This document shows positions 1 through 8,777 of a stretch of DNA of 64,000 nucleotides, piece after piece; positions within the stretch are counted from its first letter, which is position 1; every line of letters starts with the position of its first letter. This DNA is from an uncultured bacterium (GTDB taxonomy: Bacteria; Cyanobacteriota; Vampirovibrionia; Gastranaerophilales; Gastranaerophilaceae): positions 1 to 64,000 of the forward strand of contig CATLLJ010000002.1 of NCBI GenBank assembly GCA_950022495.1, given 5' to 3'. The notes below the pieces were generated by a model. The model was not told the DNA's origin, made no database searches, and worked only from the letters and a program-made list of their open reading frames with translations. Both the position numbers and the translations under genes were made by a program.

Positions 1-87
1 CTCACAAAGCCGATTGCCCGAAATAATCGCACCATCTGCCCCGACCAAATTACTCAGTTTGTTACATTCACAAAAAAATATAAATAA
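1..87. other. left-edge fragment, possible gene end
   Basis: The first 84 bases are open on the plus strand and end in TAA at 85-87. The minus strand is also open here and reads a plausible stretch (GADGAIISGN). The piece is too short to decide strand or product, and no start codon with a ribosome binding site is visible. I do not recognise the protein in either direction. Confidence 0.15.
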
Positions 88-98
88 ACAATAAAAAC

Positions 99-170
99 TG
101 GGCCCGGAGGGATTCGAACCCACGACCAAAGGATTATGAGTCCTCTGCGCTACCGCTGCGCCACAAGCCC
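99..170 (-). tRNA. tRNA with CAT anticodon (elongator Met, possibly Ile2)
   Basis: The reverse strand folds as a cloverleaf of 72 nt. The acceptor strands are GGGCTTG (164-170) and CGGGCCC (100-106), the anticodon stem is GAGGA/TCCTT with loop CTCATAA, and the T-arm contains GGTTCGAATCC-type sequence. The discriminator base is A at 99. CCA is not encoded, unlike the tRNA-Leu later in the window. The G1:C72 pair argues against initiator tRNA, which normally has a mismatch there. A CAT anticodon can also be tRNA-Ile2 after lysidine modification, and the sequence alone does not settle which. Confidence 0.9.
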
Positions 171-289
171 AGATTTTAGTTGTCTGTACAACATATATTC
201 AATTTCAAAGGTACTTAAACAGGTACAAACCTTTTAAACCGCACCTCTTTTCTAAATTTATCATTAAAGTTTCAAAAAATCAAGAGCCG

Positions 290-1276
290 CTATACTAAAA
301 TAATATTCTTATCCTGATTTATCACTTCGCTTTTTTCAGGAAGAATTATGCAATCTGACAATTCTGAACCTTCAACGATTTCAGCATTATCCAGAACAAT
401 ACAATTATCTAATTTTACAAATTCACCAATCTTGCAATTATTGCCGATTACAGAATTCCCACTAATTTTACAGCTTGACGGGATAATTGTATTTCCGCAC
501 AGATATGCTCCTTCTGATATTCTATGAATATCAGAGGTTTCAATTTTACAAACCCCGTTAAATACATCATGCATTGACTGTTTGTACTGAGAAATTGTCC
601 CAACATCATTCCAGTATTCAGAAACCTCAAATGTATTTATTTGTTTTTCTTGTAAAAGTTTAGGAAAAACATTCTTAGCAAAATCGTAAAATGTATTTTC
701 CGGAATATAATCAAATATTTTATAACTAAATATATAAATTCCTGTGTTAATAAGATTGCTTTTTGCTTCTTCAACAGGCGGTTTTTCCTGAAATTCAGTA
801 ATATAACCATTATCATCTGTTACAACAACACCAAAATGAGAAACTTTTTCATGTTCAACCTGTTTAACACCAATTGTTGCAACCGCACCGGATTTTTTAT
901 GGATTTCAATACCATGCCTGATATCAGCAGTAGTTAAAACATCACCGGATAAAACTATAAAATCTTCTCCTTTTTCAAAGAAAAACTGGCATTTTTTTAC
1001 TCCGCCAGCAGTTCCGGAAAGTTCTGTTTCTTTTATATAATTAAAATTCACACCTAAATTATTATTTTCATAGCGGTTAACAATTTGATCAGCAAGATAA
1101 TAGGTATTTGATATAACATCTTTTACACCAATTGAAGAAAGCTGAGATAAAATTATATCCATTAGAGGTCTATTCATAACAGGTATCAACGGTTTTGGCA
1201 TAAGTAAAGTTATAGGTTCTAATCGTGAACCTAATCCAGCAGCCATAATCATTGCTTTAATATTCTTATCTGTCAT
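290..1276 (-). CDS. sugar-1-phosphate nucleotidyltransferase
   Basis: 328 residues. This enzyme probably joins a sugar-1-phosphate to an NTP to make a nucleotide sugar for surface glycans, in the cytoplasm. The N-terminal half is a nucleotidyltransferase fold: GLGSRL..T..MPK at residues 14-28 (phosphate-binding loop), LSGTAGG at 86-92, LSGDV at 109-113 (metal-binding Asp), EKP at 164-166 and NTGIY at 177-181. From about residue 245 the pattern of short hydrophobic turns with N/G/C fits a left-handed beta helix, as in mannose-1-phosphate guanylyltransferase-like proteins. The start is supported by an AGGGGG site just upstream. It is the last gene of a minus-strand cluster. The sugar and the base used cannot be read from sequence; GDP-mannose or dTDP-glucose type are both possible. 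Confidence 0.85.
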   Translation of the reverse strand: MTDKNIKAMIMAAGLGSRLEPITLLMPKPLIPVMNRPLMDIILSQLSSIGVKDVISNTYYLADQIVNRYENNNLGVNFNYIKETELSGTAGGVKKCQFFFEKGEDFIVLSGDVLTTADIRHGIEIHKKSGAVATIGVKQVEHEKVSHFGVVVTDDNGYITEFQEKPPVEEAKSNLINTGIYIFSYKIFDYIPENTFYDFAKNVFPKLLQEKQINTFEVSEYWNDVGTISQYKQSMHDVFNGVCKIETSDIHRISEGAYLCGNTIIPSSCKISGNSVIGNNCKIGEFVKLDNCIVLDNAEIVEGSELSDCIILPEKSEVINQDKNIILV

Positions 1277-1305
1277 ATATCCCCCTACATTTTAAAAAAA
1301 TTATA

Positions 1306-2073
1306 CTACCAAGGATAGTTTTTGTCCATCATCCAATCACTTTTACTAAGCATGGCCGCACAGGCAGACCCTGAACCAACTCCAAATTCATCGGTCGGCA
1401 CCTTTTTATTACAACCTTCATAAAAATCTCTTGATATCAAATCTTCGTAATTATAAACATCGTGTGGAATTCCGCATTTATCGTAACCGCCAAGGTGTAA
1501 GCCGCTTTGAATAGGAAATTCTTTATAAACTTTCTCATCACAAATCTTTGGCGGATTTTCATTATTGTACACATAAAATACAAACACATCACGTCCAAGC
1601 TTATTCACTCCAATAGGACCATTAATATCCACAATTATAGTTACTAAACCTTCTTTATTTTTATGAAATCCGATAACAGATTTATTTGCAAGAACTATAC
1701 TATATAATGATTTATTAAATTGAGCTTTATTTTTTAAGTCCTTATATTGAGGAGATTTCCAACAGCCTGTCTGGCTGCCAAGCTTACAATATGTAATTAT
1801 ATCCAAATACGGAGTAAAATATGTTTCTGCAAACTGATTAATCGGCATATTAGTATTATATTTACCCATGTCATCATCGGTAACCAATGAATACATTTTA
1901 TTTGCCTGAAGCAGTGTAGCATGTGTAACTCTCAAAGCTTCAATAGCCTGTTTTTTGCGAATTGAATTATAAACAGGACAAACCAGGATAACAAAAAGTA
2001 TTACAAATGCACAACCCAGAATTAAAAACCCTTTTAGTAATCTCATTTGAGTAGTATTACTTTTAAAATCCAT
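1306..2073 (-). CDS. pilin-like / type II secretion pseudopilin-like protein
   Basis: 255 residues with one N-terminal membrane segment (about 12-35) and an extracytoplasmic domain. The segment DINGPIGVNKLGRDVF at 149-164 and the ending SDWMMDKNYPW follow the pattern seen at the C-terminus of many pilin-like proteins of this group (D-x-NG-x-x-G-x-N-x-x-G-x-D-x-F). The N-terminus lacks the usual prepilin peptidase site: GF is present in LLKGFLILG, but no Glu follows at position +5. It may therefore be an unprocessed minor pilin relative. It has several paired cysteines outside the membrane. An AAGGGG site precedes the start. It lies 21 nt after lplA in the same orientation. Confidence 0.6.
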   Translation of the reverse strand: MDFKSNTTQMRLLKGFLILGCAFVILFVILVCPVYNSIRKKQAIEALRVTHATLLQANKMYSLVTDDDMGKYNTNMPINQFAETYFTPYLDIITYCKLGSQTGCWKSPQYKDLKNKAQFNKSLYSIVLANKSVIGFHKNKEGLVTIIVDINGPIGVNKLGRDVFVFYVYNNENPPKICDEKVYKEFPIQSGLHLGGYDKCGIPHDVYNYEDLISRDFYEGCNKKVPTDEFGVGSGSACAAMLSKSDWMMDKNYPW

Positions 2074-2094
2074 TACATTACCCCTTTGCCCATT

Positions 2095-2748
2095 TTACTT
2101 ACAACTAAGTATGTCAATTATTTCTTGTTTTGTCAACTCAGGATTAATCTCTTTTATTGAAACAATTTCATCTGTAGAAACTTCTTCTTGAAAAATTTCT
2201 TCCAGTAACGACTTATCATAATCATATAAAATTGAACCGTGCTGCAAAATATAACCTTGTTTACGGCACTGAGCAGAACCTATCAGTTTTCGATTTTGAT
2301 AACATAAATCAGCACCGGTTGAAATTAGCATGCAATAATCAAACCCCGTCTTAACAGGTTTTGAAGTTCCAAATGCCAAATCAATACCTAGAAGTTTGAA
2401 CTTATCAATAAAAATTTGAGAAATTTCTTTATAAGATGAAACTATATGTTCTCCATGTTCCAGATAGGAAATTGGGCAAATAAAACTATATGTAATCTCA
2501 TCATCATGTAAAAGTGCCCTGCCGCCGGTCAAACGTCTGACAATATCAACATTTTTATCCTTTAAAAAATCTTTATCAATAAATGCATCATCCTGGTTCC
2601 TGCCAAGGGAAACACATGCCGGACTCCAGCCATACAAACGAAAAATCGGATAATCCAACTGATCACGAATAGCATAATCAAGCAAGTCGTTATCAATTTG
2701 CATATTAATTTCGCCTGAATTCACTTCGTAAGGTATAAACTTCATCAT
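2095..2748 (-). CDS. lplA: lipoate-protein ligase A family protein
   Basis: 217 residues. The family attaches lipoate (or octanoate) to lysines of lipoyl domains such as GcvH or 2-oxoacid dehydrogenase E2. Visible landmarks are RRLTGGRALLHDDEITYS near residues 71-88, which is the RRxTGGxAVLHxxxLTYS signature, and NRKLIGSAQ with the expected active-site Lys at about residue 153. The length is short for E. coli LplA, which has an extra C-terminal domain, and resembles single-domain LplA/LipM/BPL relatives, so octanoyltransferase activity is an alternative. ATG occurs twice in a row (2748 and 2745). The start follows the previous stop by 5 nt, so it is probably translationally coupled to that gene. 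Confidence 0.85.
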   Translation of the reverse strand: MMKFIPYEVNSGEINMQIDNDLLDYAIRDQLDYPIFRLYGWSPACVSLGRNQDDAFIDKDFLKDKNVDIVRRLTGGRALLHDDEITYSFICPISYLEHGEHIVSSYKEISQIFIDKFKLLGIDLAFGTSKPVKTGFDYCMLISTGADLCYQNRKLIGSAQCRKQGYILQHGSILYDYDKSLLEEIFQEEVSTDEIVSIKEINPELTKQEIIDILSCK

Positions 2749-2753
2749 GAAAA

Positions 2754-4241
2754 CTAATAAGCTCCATATTCGGAATGAATAGAATATCCTTTACCATCCA
2801 AATCCGGAACTCTGATTTCATCTAACGGTGCAAAATTAAATTCATTAGAAGGTGCTGGAGTAAGATTTTTTACCGGCTGCAGTTCATCTACAGAATTATT
2901 TTCTGAAGATGCAGAGTCTTTTATATTTTTATCTTTTTCGTTGTTATGAATAAAAATTAAACCTTTAGTTGAATACTTATCCTTTTTCTTTTTTTCCGGT
3001 TTAACAGATTTTTCTTTATCCTCTGCCAATGCAATTTTATCCACTTCAGTACTTTCTTCTGTCAAAGTATCCTCATTTTGAGTAAGAGTATCTTCTTTGG
3101 TTGAAGCTTGAGGTTTATCCTGTTCAACATCGTATACAAATGGTCGTAATTGAGGAAGGTCGGATTTTTCAGATTTTTGCATTACGTTATTTTCTTCATA
3201 ACTGTACGATTCAGAATTATTCTGTTCAGAAGATGAAGTTACAAGATTATTAGTATAATTTTCAACATTCTTAATGGTTTCTGCATACGCTTCGTTTACT
3301 GAATTATCTTGAACTTCATTCTGTTTAACTTTTGAAGGTTCTCCGCTTTCTCTTGCTGCAAGTTCATTTTCAAATTGAACAAAAGCCTCGTTGCCTACAA
3401 ACTGTTCAAGTGCGGCACGTTTTGAAAAGAATTCTGATTTTGCACTGCGTTGTTTATCAATAGAAGCTCTATAGTATGCGTCTGTTATCAATAATAACTC
3501 TCTTGATGCATTATTTTGCTGGGCGAGTTTGAATTTTCTTTCGCGTTCCTCAACAAGTTTTGTAGTTAAATCAACCTGTTTTTTAGCACTCATATAGTCA
3601 TAATAAAGGTTAACCGCTGTTTGCTGCAAATCTTCGACTTTTCTAATCAAAATAATCATATCCGCATCATTAACCTTGGTATATTTATAGTTAAGAGCTT
3701 TCGTATCCTGTGTCATAATATTCAAGATATTACCGCCGATTAATGACGAACCCGCAAGTACAGGATTTGCAATACTTGCACCAACAAGAGTCGACATACT
3801 TGCAATTGTTGTTAAAACTTTTTTAATAGATTTACTGTCTGGTTTATCTGCATCAGGATTTGCAAGCTTATATAAGGCAAAATTAATAGTATCACTCTGT
3901 GTTGCAGCACCCTGCCATAACAAAGATAAATCTGAAACCATATCACGTTCATCAAATTCCAAATCCTGAGCAACCTCTTTTGACAATTGCTTTATACTCA
4001 AATCAGCATAAGTCATATCAGTAATTGATGCATCTTGGGAATTATCAATATGAGCATAAGTTTTTTCCGGCTTTAAAACTTCAGATTCAGCCTGTATATA
4101 CTGATTTTCAGGATGTTCAGAAATACCCACCCTGTATGCAGGAGGCTTTGGAAATTCTACATTATCCAGAGTTTCAGCATTCACAGAGGTAAATACTGCC
4201 ATAGAAATAACTAATGATAATAACAAACTTCTATTTAACAT
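2754..4241 (-). CDS. secreted coiled-coil protein, paralog of next gene
   Basis: 495 residues from the second ATG. That start is preferred because AGGAGG lies 8 nt upstream of it but only 2 nt from the first ATG at 4247. A signal peptide (LLLSLVISMAVFTSVNA) ends near residue 23. The middle shares a block with the upstream gene at 4231-5058: LWQGAATQSDTINFALYKLA, then a Gly/Ala/Ser-rich hydrophobic stretch, then a helical segment rich in Gln/Lys (VNLYYDYMSAKKQVDL) like outer-membrane-efflux coiled coils. The last 200 residues are low-complexity and rich in Glu, Lys, Asn and Ser. No known function is recognised. A periplasmic or envelope-bound role is inferred from the signal peptide. Confidence 0.7.
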   Translation of the reverse strand: MLNRSLLLSLVISMAVFTSVNAETLDNVEFPKPPAYRVGISEHPENQYIQAESEVLKPEKTYAHIDNSQDASITDMTYADLSIKQLSKEVAQDLEFDERDMVSDLSLLWQGAATQSDTINFALYKLANPDADKPDSKSIKKVLTTIASMSTLVGASIANPVLAGSSLIGGNILNIMTQDTKALNYKYTKVNDADMIILIRKVEDLQQTAVNLYYDYMSAKKQVDLTTKLVEERERKFKLAQQNNASRELLLITDAYYRASIDKQRSAKSEFFSKRAALEQFVGNEAFVQFENELAARESGEPSKVKQNEVQDNSVNEAYAETIKNVENYTNNLVTSSSEQNNSESYSYEENNVMQKSEKSDLPQLRPFVYDVEQDKPQASTKEDTLTQNEDTLTEESTEVDKIALAEDKEKSVKPEKKKKDKYSTKGLIFIHNNEKDKNIKDSASSENNSVDELQPVKNLTPAPSNEFNFAPLDEIRVPDLDGKGYSIHSEYGAY

Positions 4242-5058
4242 TACCATTACCTCCTATTAAAGCTGAATCATAATTATATTGATATAAATTCAAACCGTCC
4301 ACAACTTTTTTACCTGCAAGACGCTGTAGTTCTAAATGATATTTCTTTGCCATCTGCATGTATTTTTCTTCTTCAATTTGCATATCCTGATAGAGCGAAG
4401 ATGAAATAGAAACTTCCAGAAAATCTTCTTCGTCCATAGCTTTGGCATAATTCTTATTATATAAAAGACTTCTTGATCGGGTTTCTTTCAACTGAGAAAG
4501 GCTGCCTTTATAATTATAATAAGCATTTATAATCTTATCCTGCAAATTTTCCACCAATCCTGCAAGTTCAATAAGTTCTGTATCAGTCAGCGGTATCTCC
4601 TGCGGAATATTTTTTCTGTTAATAAGATTTTGTGCAATTCTTCCTGAGGCGTAAGAGGCTGATTGAAGCGCATAATCCGCACCGATTAAAGATGGAGCAA
4701 GAGAAGCTCCGGAAACAATTGCAGACAAAGTTTTTGCCATTAGTGAAGAATGTATTCTTCTCTGGCTTTCAGGAGTTGCAAGTTTTTTTAGGGCAAACCC
4801 GATTACCTGATTGTTTTCAACCGTACCCTTCCACAAATTGTCAATATCTTCCATATCTTTTTCTTTTTGAAGTCTGACAATTTCATCCATTATTTCTTTA
4901 TCACTTATAACAAGTGAATCTTTATCTTTATAATCAAGTTTAGGCAGTTCAATTTTATTCTGTTCGACTTCACCCAGATGGATTTCGCCCTCTTCAGACG
5001 CAACCACCGGAAGCAAAGTAACACACATAAGCCCTATAACAAAAAAAATCTTCTTCAT
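4231..5058 (-). CDS. secreted protein, tandem paralog
   Basis: 275 residues from ATG 5058. An in-frame TTG at 5094 would add 12 residues before a good signal peptide (MKKIFFVIGLMCVTLLPVVAS) and has no ribosome binding site, so it is not used here. The core LWKGTVENNQVIGFALKKLA, the following Ser/Ala/Gly stretch and the helix with INAYYNYKGSLSQLKETR align with the gene downstream, so the two look like a tandem duplication in which the downstream copy gained a long acidic/basic tail. The 3' end overlaps the next start by 11 nt and carries its AGGAGG. A TGCTATAAA element ends 6 nt before the ATG, so the operon may begin with a leaderless message. Function unknown. Confidence 0.7.
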   Translation of the reverse strand: MKKIFFVIGLMCVTLLPVVASEEGEIHLGEVEQNKIELPKLDYKDKDSLVISDKEIMDEIVRLQKEKDMEDIDNLWKGTVENNQVIGFALKKLATPESQRRIHSSLMAKTLSAIVSGASLAPSLIGADYALQSASYASGRIAQNLINRKNIPQEIPLTDTELIELAGLVENLQDKIINAYYNYKGSLSQLKETRSRSLLYNKNYAKAMDEEDFLEVSISSSLYQDMQIEEEKYMQMAKKYHLELQRLAGKKVVDGLNLYQYNYDSALIGGNGNVK

Positions 5059-5064
5059 AACAAA

Positions 5065-5073
5065 TTTATAGCA
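5065..5073 (-). promoter_or_regulatory. extended -10 promoter 6 nt before ATG
   Basis: The minus strand reads TGCTATAAA, then TTTGTT, then ATG at 5058. The TGn extension plus TATAAA is a sigma-70-type -10 element, and transcription would start at or next to the start codon. No Shine-Dalgarno sequence is visible. Confidence 0.5.
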
Positions 5074-5174
5074 CAAGAATGATAATAAATCCAATGATTG
5101 ATTAATTTTTACATCTTAGGATTGTTCATCAATTGAAAAAAAAAATCTAAAATAAAAGCACAGAGGAAAAAGAG

Positions 5175-5927
5175 TTGAGTGAACAATATTCGAAAACTAA
5201 ATATATGACACCCCTTTCTGCGTCTAAAAACAAAAAGGAAGCTTTGCGTAATAAAGCAGATTCTTTGAGAGAAAAAAAATCTTTTAAAGAAGCAATTTCT
5301 ACATATCTAAATTCAGTTTTAATTGATAGAAACAATGCTGAAACATATCTCGGACTGGGAATTTGTTATAAAAGTTTAGGAAAAATAAACAAAGCAATTG
5401 AATACCTTGAAAAAGCAGCTCTATTAGACAGAGATAAGTTTGAAACATTTTTTGAATTAGGTTTATGCCATTTAAAAAACGAGAAACCATGCTGTGCAAT
5501 AAAATGTTTTATTCAAGCCGTTCAAATAGAACCTGAAAACCCTGAAGCAATATATCATTTAGGTTTGGCTCATGAACAATCAGAAGAAGAAGATATGGCG
5601 TTAATGATTTATCAAAAATTAATCGAAAATTCGCCGAATTATTTAAATGCCTATGTTCGCAAATCAGCACTGCTTATGAAAATGGAATTATACAGACAAG
5701 CTCTGGGATTATATAATGAAATATTAAAAATTAATCCTAATTATACACAAATTTATTCTAATATTGGCTTATGTCTTGATAAACTCGGCAAACACACCGA
5801 CGCAAAAAGATATTACAGAAAATTTTTAGCATCCAGACCTGATGACGAAAACGCAAACTATATCTTAACCAGAGTTGAAAAGTTAAGAAGAATTTCTAAT
5901 AAAAATCAAAAATTATCACTGGTTTAA
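5175..5927 (+). CDS. tetratricopeptide repeat protein
   Basis: 250 residues with about six TPR units between residues 15 and 230, for example the repeated pattern A-x-x-x-L-G-x-C-x-x-x-L-G-x-x-x-x-A in AETYLGLGICYKSLGKINKA and its copies. There is no signal peptide or membrane segment, so it is probably a cytoplasmic protein-protein adaptor. The start is TTG at 5175, chosen because GAGGAAAA lies just upstream; the next Met, MTPLS at 5205, is a less likely start. It diverges from the secreted-protein cluster. The partner is unknown. Confidence 0.8.
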   Translation: MSEQYSKTKYMTPLSASKNKKEALRNKADSLREKKSFKEAISTYLNSVLIDRNNAETYLGLGICYKSLGKINKAIEYLEKAALLDRDKFETFFELGLCHLKNEKPCCAIKCFIQAVQIEPENPEAIYHLGLAHEQSEEEDMALMIYQKLIENSPNYLNAYVRKSALLMKMELYRQALGLYNEILKINPNYTQIYSNIGLCLDKLGKHTDAKRYYRKFLASRPDDENANYILTRVEKLRRISNKNQKLSLV

Positions 5928-5930
5928 TTT

Positions 5931-7145
5931 TTATAAATAATTCAGCGGCACATAATTGAACTGGCGAACTAAAAAATTTCTGCCCTTCATATATTCTTTA
6001 TGAACTTTTTCTCCTGCTTCACGAGCTTTTACTTCCAGATAATTATTTTGATAAGCCATATTCTTAGATAAGTCTTCAGTCGGCGATAAACGCGGATAGT
6101 CAAGACTTGCCTGCACATATCTAACAGCTTCCGCAATTTCAGCAGGATCAGTCAGTGACGGATATATTGACGCACAATGTTTTTCATACATAGAACAACC
6201 GCCATTCAATCTGCCAATTTGAGCATGCTGATAAGCATGTTCAACTTCATGTGCCGCGGTATCTGCAGGTAAAGAATATCTGGGAACATCTTTAAAATAT
6301 ATAGCTCCAAGGCGGGAATTAAAACATGCTACTGCATTCTCTGCAACCATACACCTCGAAGTTTTCACAGAAACATCAGCTTCCGCCAGCCCCTTGTCAC
6401 GTAATAAAAATCGGGCTAACGACTCCTGTTTTTTCTCGCCTGATAAAAAACGAAAGGCTAAAAATCTATCATCGGTAGGAAATTGAACATTTGAAGATTC
6501 AACTGTCCCAACAATATTTGGAACACCATCTTCCGTTAACTCCAGAGTAACTCCCATAACCTTTTTCGCTGACTTTGGTTCAGCTCCAAGATTTGCAGGA
6601 TATTCAGTCATTGTTACAGCAAATCTATCACCACCAGAAGCCTGATCAAATTCAGTTTTAGTAATATGAACTTTCCTCGGAAATCGAGAATTTTCATCCA
6701 TTTCACACATGTGAATAAACTGATCTTCCGTTGATATCAAATGCCAGCGGGATACACCATCTTCATCAGGCAGCCATTTTTCTGTAGTTATTTTTTTTGA
6801 TGTTATACCTTGCATCTTATCAGTTAATTTAAAATCATGCTCAAAAATTCTCATAACTCGAGGTTTATGAGAACCTTTTTCACACTTCCTTATAACCTTA
6901 CCTTCTTTATTAAAAAAACTAACAATCTCATGCCAGTAATCTTTTTCCTCAGTCTTCAAAATACGAACTCTGGTAAAGGTCTCAGCATCTTCAGGAACAG
7001 CCCAGGAATCTTTTGGAAATAACTTAATAGATAACTTTTTAGTTTTTTCTAATAACTTATATGATTTCTGTTTTAGACCTAATGCAGACCTGACAAAATC
7101 CGGAATTTGATTTAATAGAGATTGTAAACTTTTAAATAAAGACAT
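5931..7145 (-). CDS. unknown protein with HExxH motif
   Basis: 404 residues. The clearest feature is HEVEHAYQH at residues 299-307. It fits the HExxH zinc-peptidase motif and sits in a predicted helix preceded by LPADTAA. The N-terminal 40 residues are basic and amphipathic (LQSLLNQIPDFVRSALGLKQKS) with no classical signal peptide. The middle is rich in beta-type segments. I recognise no family. A metallopeptidase-like fold is an inference from the motif alone, and a third metal ligand cannot be assigned; E322/E324-type residues after the motif are candidates only. It converges with the TPR gene 3 nt away, with no clear terminator between them. Confidence 0.6.
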   Translation of the reverse strand: MSLFKSLQSLLNQIPDFVRSALGLKQKSYKLLEKTKKLSIKLFPKDSWAVPEDAETFTRVRILKTEEKDYWHEIVSFFNKEGKVIRKCEKGSHKPRVMRIFEHDFKLTDKMQGITSKKITTEKWLPDEDGVSRWHLISTEDQFIHMCEMDENSRFPRKVHITKTEFDQASGGDRFAVTMTEYPANLGAEPKSAKKVMGVTLELTEDGVPNIVGTVESSNVQFPTDDRFLAFRFLSGEKKQESLARFLLRDKGLAEADVSVKTSRCMVAENAVACFNSRLGAIYFKDVPRYSLPADTAAHEVEHAYQHAQIGRLNGGCSMYEKHCASIYPSLTDPAEIAEAVRYVQASLDYPRLSPTEDLSKNMAYQNNYLEVKAREAGEKVHKEYMKGRNFLVRQFNYVPLNYL

Positions 7146-7256
7146 AAATCCTTCACAATTTATTGCACGATTATATAAAAATTTCTCAAAATTAAATTTG
7201 CTAGATTATTAAAAGAAATTAAGGATATAAAGTTTATATTAAGACACCAAATACCG

Positions 7257-7265
7257 TGGTATAAT
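7257..7265 (+). promoter_or_regulatory. extended -10 promoter of the DegT gene
   Basis: TGGTATAAT is a consensus extended -10 element about 40 nt before the start codon at 7306. It leaves a leader with an AAAGGAG ribosome binding site. No clear -35 box lies upstream, as is common for extended -10 promoters. Confidence 0.55.
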
Positions 7266-7305
7266 AAAAACATGAATTAAGCGGCAGATAGTAAAGGAGA
7301 TAAAC

Positions 7306-8430
7306 ATGATTCCTATTTTTGATTCAAAACGCCAATATGCACAAATCGGCGAAGAAGCTGAAAAAGCAGTATGCGAAGTTATGAGATCCGGATGTTACAT
7401 CCTTGGACCTAACGTAAAAGCTTTAGAAAGCGAATTAGCAAGCTACATCGGATGCAAATATACAGTTGCATTAAACTCAGGTACAGATGCACTACACATT
7501 GCATTAAGAGCTTTAGATATCGGAGAAGGCGATGAAGTTATTACAACTGCATTCACTTTCGTAGCTACAGCAGAAGCTATCGGTATCGTTGGTGCTAAAC
7601 CTGTATTCGTTGATATTGATGCAGATACATATAATATTGATCCTGCTAAAATTGAAGCTGCAATTACTTCAAAAACAAAAGCAATTATTCCGGTTCACCT
7701 GTATGGTCAGCCTTGCGATATGGATGCAATTATGGCAATAGCTAAAAAACATAATTTAAAAGTTATTGAAGACTGCTGTCAGGCAATCGGTTCTTCATAT
7801 AAAGGTAAAAGAGTTGGTACATTCGGAGATATCGGATGCTACAGCTTCTACCCTACTAAAAACTTAGGAACAATGGGTGACGGCGGACTTTGCACAGTTA
7901 ACGACGAAACTTTAAGAGACAGATTAATCGCTCTTAGAAACCATGGTTCTATGGTTCGTTACCACAACGATGAACTTGGTGTTAACAGCCGTCTTGATGA
8001 AATTCAAGCAGCTATCTTAAGAGTAAAAGCTAAACACATCGATGAATGGAATTCTTTAAGAAGAGAACATGCTGCATACTATAATAAATTATTTGCAAAC
8101 TGTTCAGATATTCAAACTCCTGTAGAATTGGATGATACATATTGTGTTTATCACCAGTATACAGTTAAAATCCCTAACAGAGATGCAGTTCACAAAATGT
8201 TAGGCGAAAATGGTATTGGTGCAATGCTTTATTACCCGATTCCTCTTCACTTACAAAAAGTTAATGCGTTCGTTGGAATGGGTAAAGGTTCATTACCTAT
8301 TACAGAAGCTAACACCGATGTTGTTATTTCACTTCCAATGTTCCCTGAATTAACTCAAGATGAACAAGACACAGTTGCTCAAACTTTAATTTCTTGTATT
8401 GAAAAATCAAAATCTGCAGCTTGTGTTTAA
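7306..8430 (+). CDS. DegT/DnrJ/EryC1/StrS sugar aminotransferase
   Basis: 374 residues, the normal length for the family. These PLP enzymes transaminate 3- or 4-keto nucleotide sugars used in surface polysaccharides. Visible landmarks are LNSGTDALHIAL near residue 63 (phosphate-cup loop), IPVHLYGQPCDMD near 129, VIEDCCQAIGSSYKGKRVGTFGD (PLP Asp) and CYSFYPTKNLG with the Schiff-base lysine at K185. The start has AAAGGAG upstream. Codon use is richer in preferred codons than the neighbours, suggesting strong expression. The gene stands alone between its own promoter and a bidirectional terminator. The sugar substrate cannot be told; the nucleotidyltransferase at 290-1276 is the only other such gene near. 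Confidence 0.9.
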   Translation: MIPIFDSKRQYAQIGEEAEKAVCEVMRSGCYILGPNVKALESELASYIGCKYTVALNSGTDALHIALRALDIGEGDEVITTAFTFVATAEAIGIVGAKPVFVDIDADTYNIDPAKIEAAITSKTKAIIPVHLYGQPCDMDAIMAIAKKHNLKVIEDCCQAIGSSYKGKRVGTFGDIGCYSFYPTKNLGTMGDGGLCTVNDETLRDRLIALRNHGSMVRYHNDELGVNSRLDEIQAAILRVKAKHIDEWNSLRREHAAYYNKLFANCSDIQTPVELDDTYCVYHQYTVKIPNRDAVHKMLGENGIGAMLYYPIPLHLQKVNAFVGMGKGSLPITEANTDVVISLPMFPELTQDEQDTVAQTLISCIEKSKSAACV

Positions 8431-8448
8431 TGAATAACCTATAATATA

Positions 8449-8487
8449 AAAAAGACCTTTGACTTTCTATCAAGGGTCTTTTTTTAT
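8449..8487. terminator. bidirectional intrinsic terminator
   Basis: AAAGACCTT and AAGGGTCTTT form a stem around a short loop, followed by seven T on the plus strand, with an A-run on the other side. It serves the DegT gene and the convergent small gene whose stop is at 8484. Confidence 0.8.
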
Positions 8488-8768
8488 GCTGAAAGATTTA
8501 ATTTTTGGGCGACTGCCGGATCTGTATTTACAAAATTCTTTTTTAAACCATCTGATCCAATAACTGCATTTTCCGGAGTATTATGCGGCATAGATTCTGT
8601 TTTGGTTCCATCAAATAAAACTTGAAGCATATTATAAATAGGATTATTTGAAAGAGTGTTAGCTTGAGGAGAATCAGGATTTGGAAGATTATTAATCTCA
8701 GAATACTGGGTTCTCATATCAAGACCGGCTCTGCTATTTAATTGTACTCCGTTTAAAGAATTACTCAT
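8484..8768 (-). CDS. small unknown protein
   Basis: 94 residues, Asn/Leu/Ser-rich, with no signal peptide, membrane segment or cysteine. An AGGAGAG-type site lies just before the ATG, which supports translation. It is 9 nt downstream of another small unknown gene in the same direction and likely shares its message. I recognise no family. The sequence is soluble and partly disordered by composition. Confidence 0.55.
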   Translation of the reverse strand: MSNSLNGVQLNSRAGLDMRTQYSEINNLPNPDSPQANTLSNNPIYNMLQVLFDGTKTESMPHNTPENAVIGSDGLKKNFVNTDPAVAQKLNLSA

Positions 8769-8777
8769 TTATCTCTC

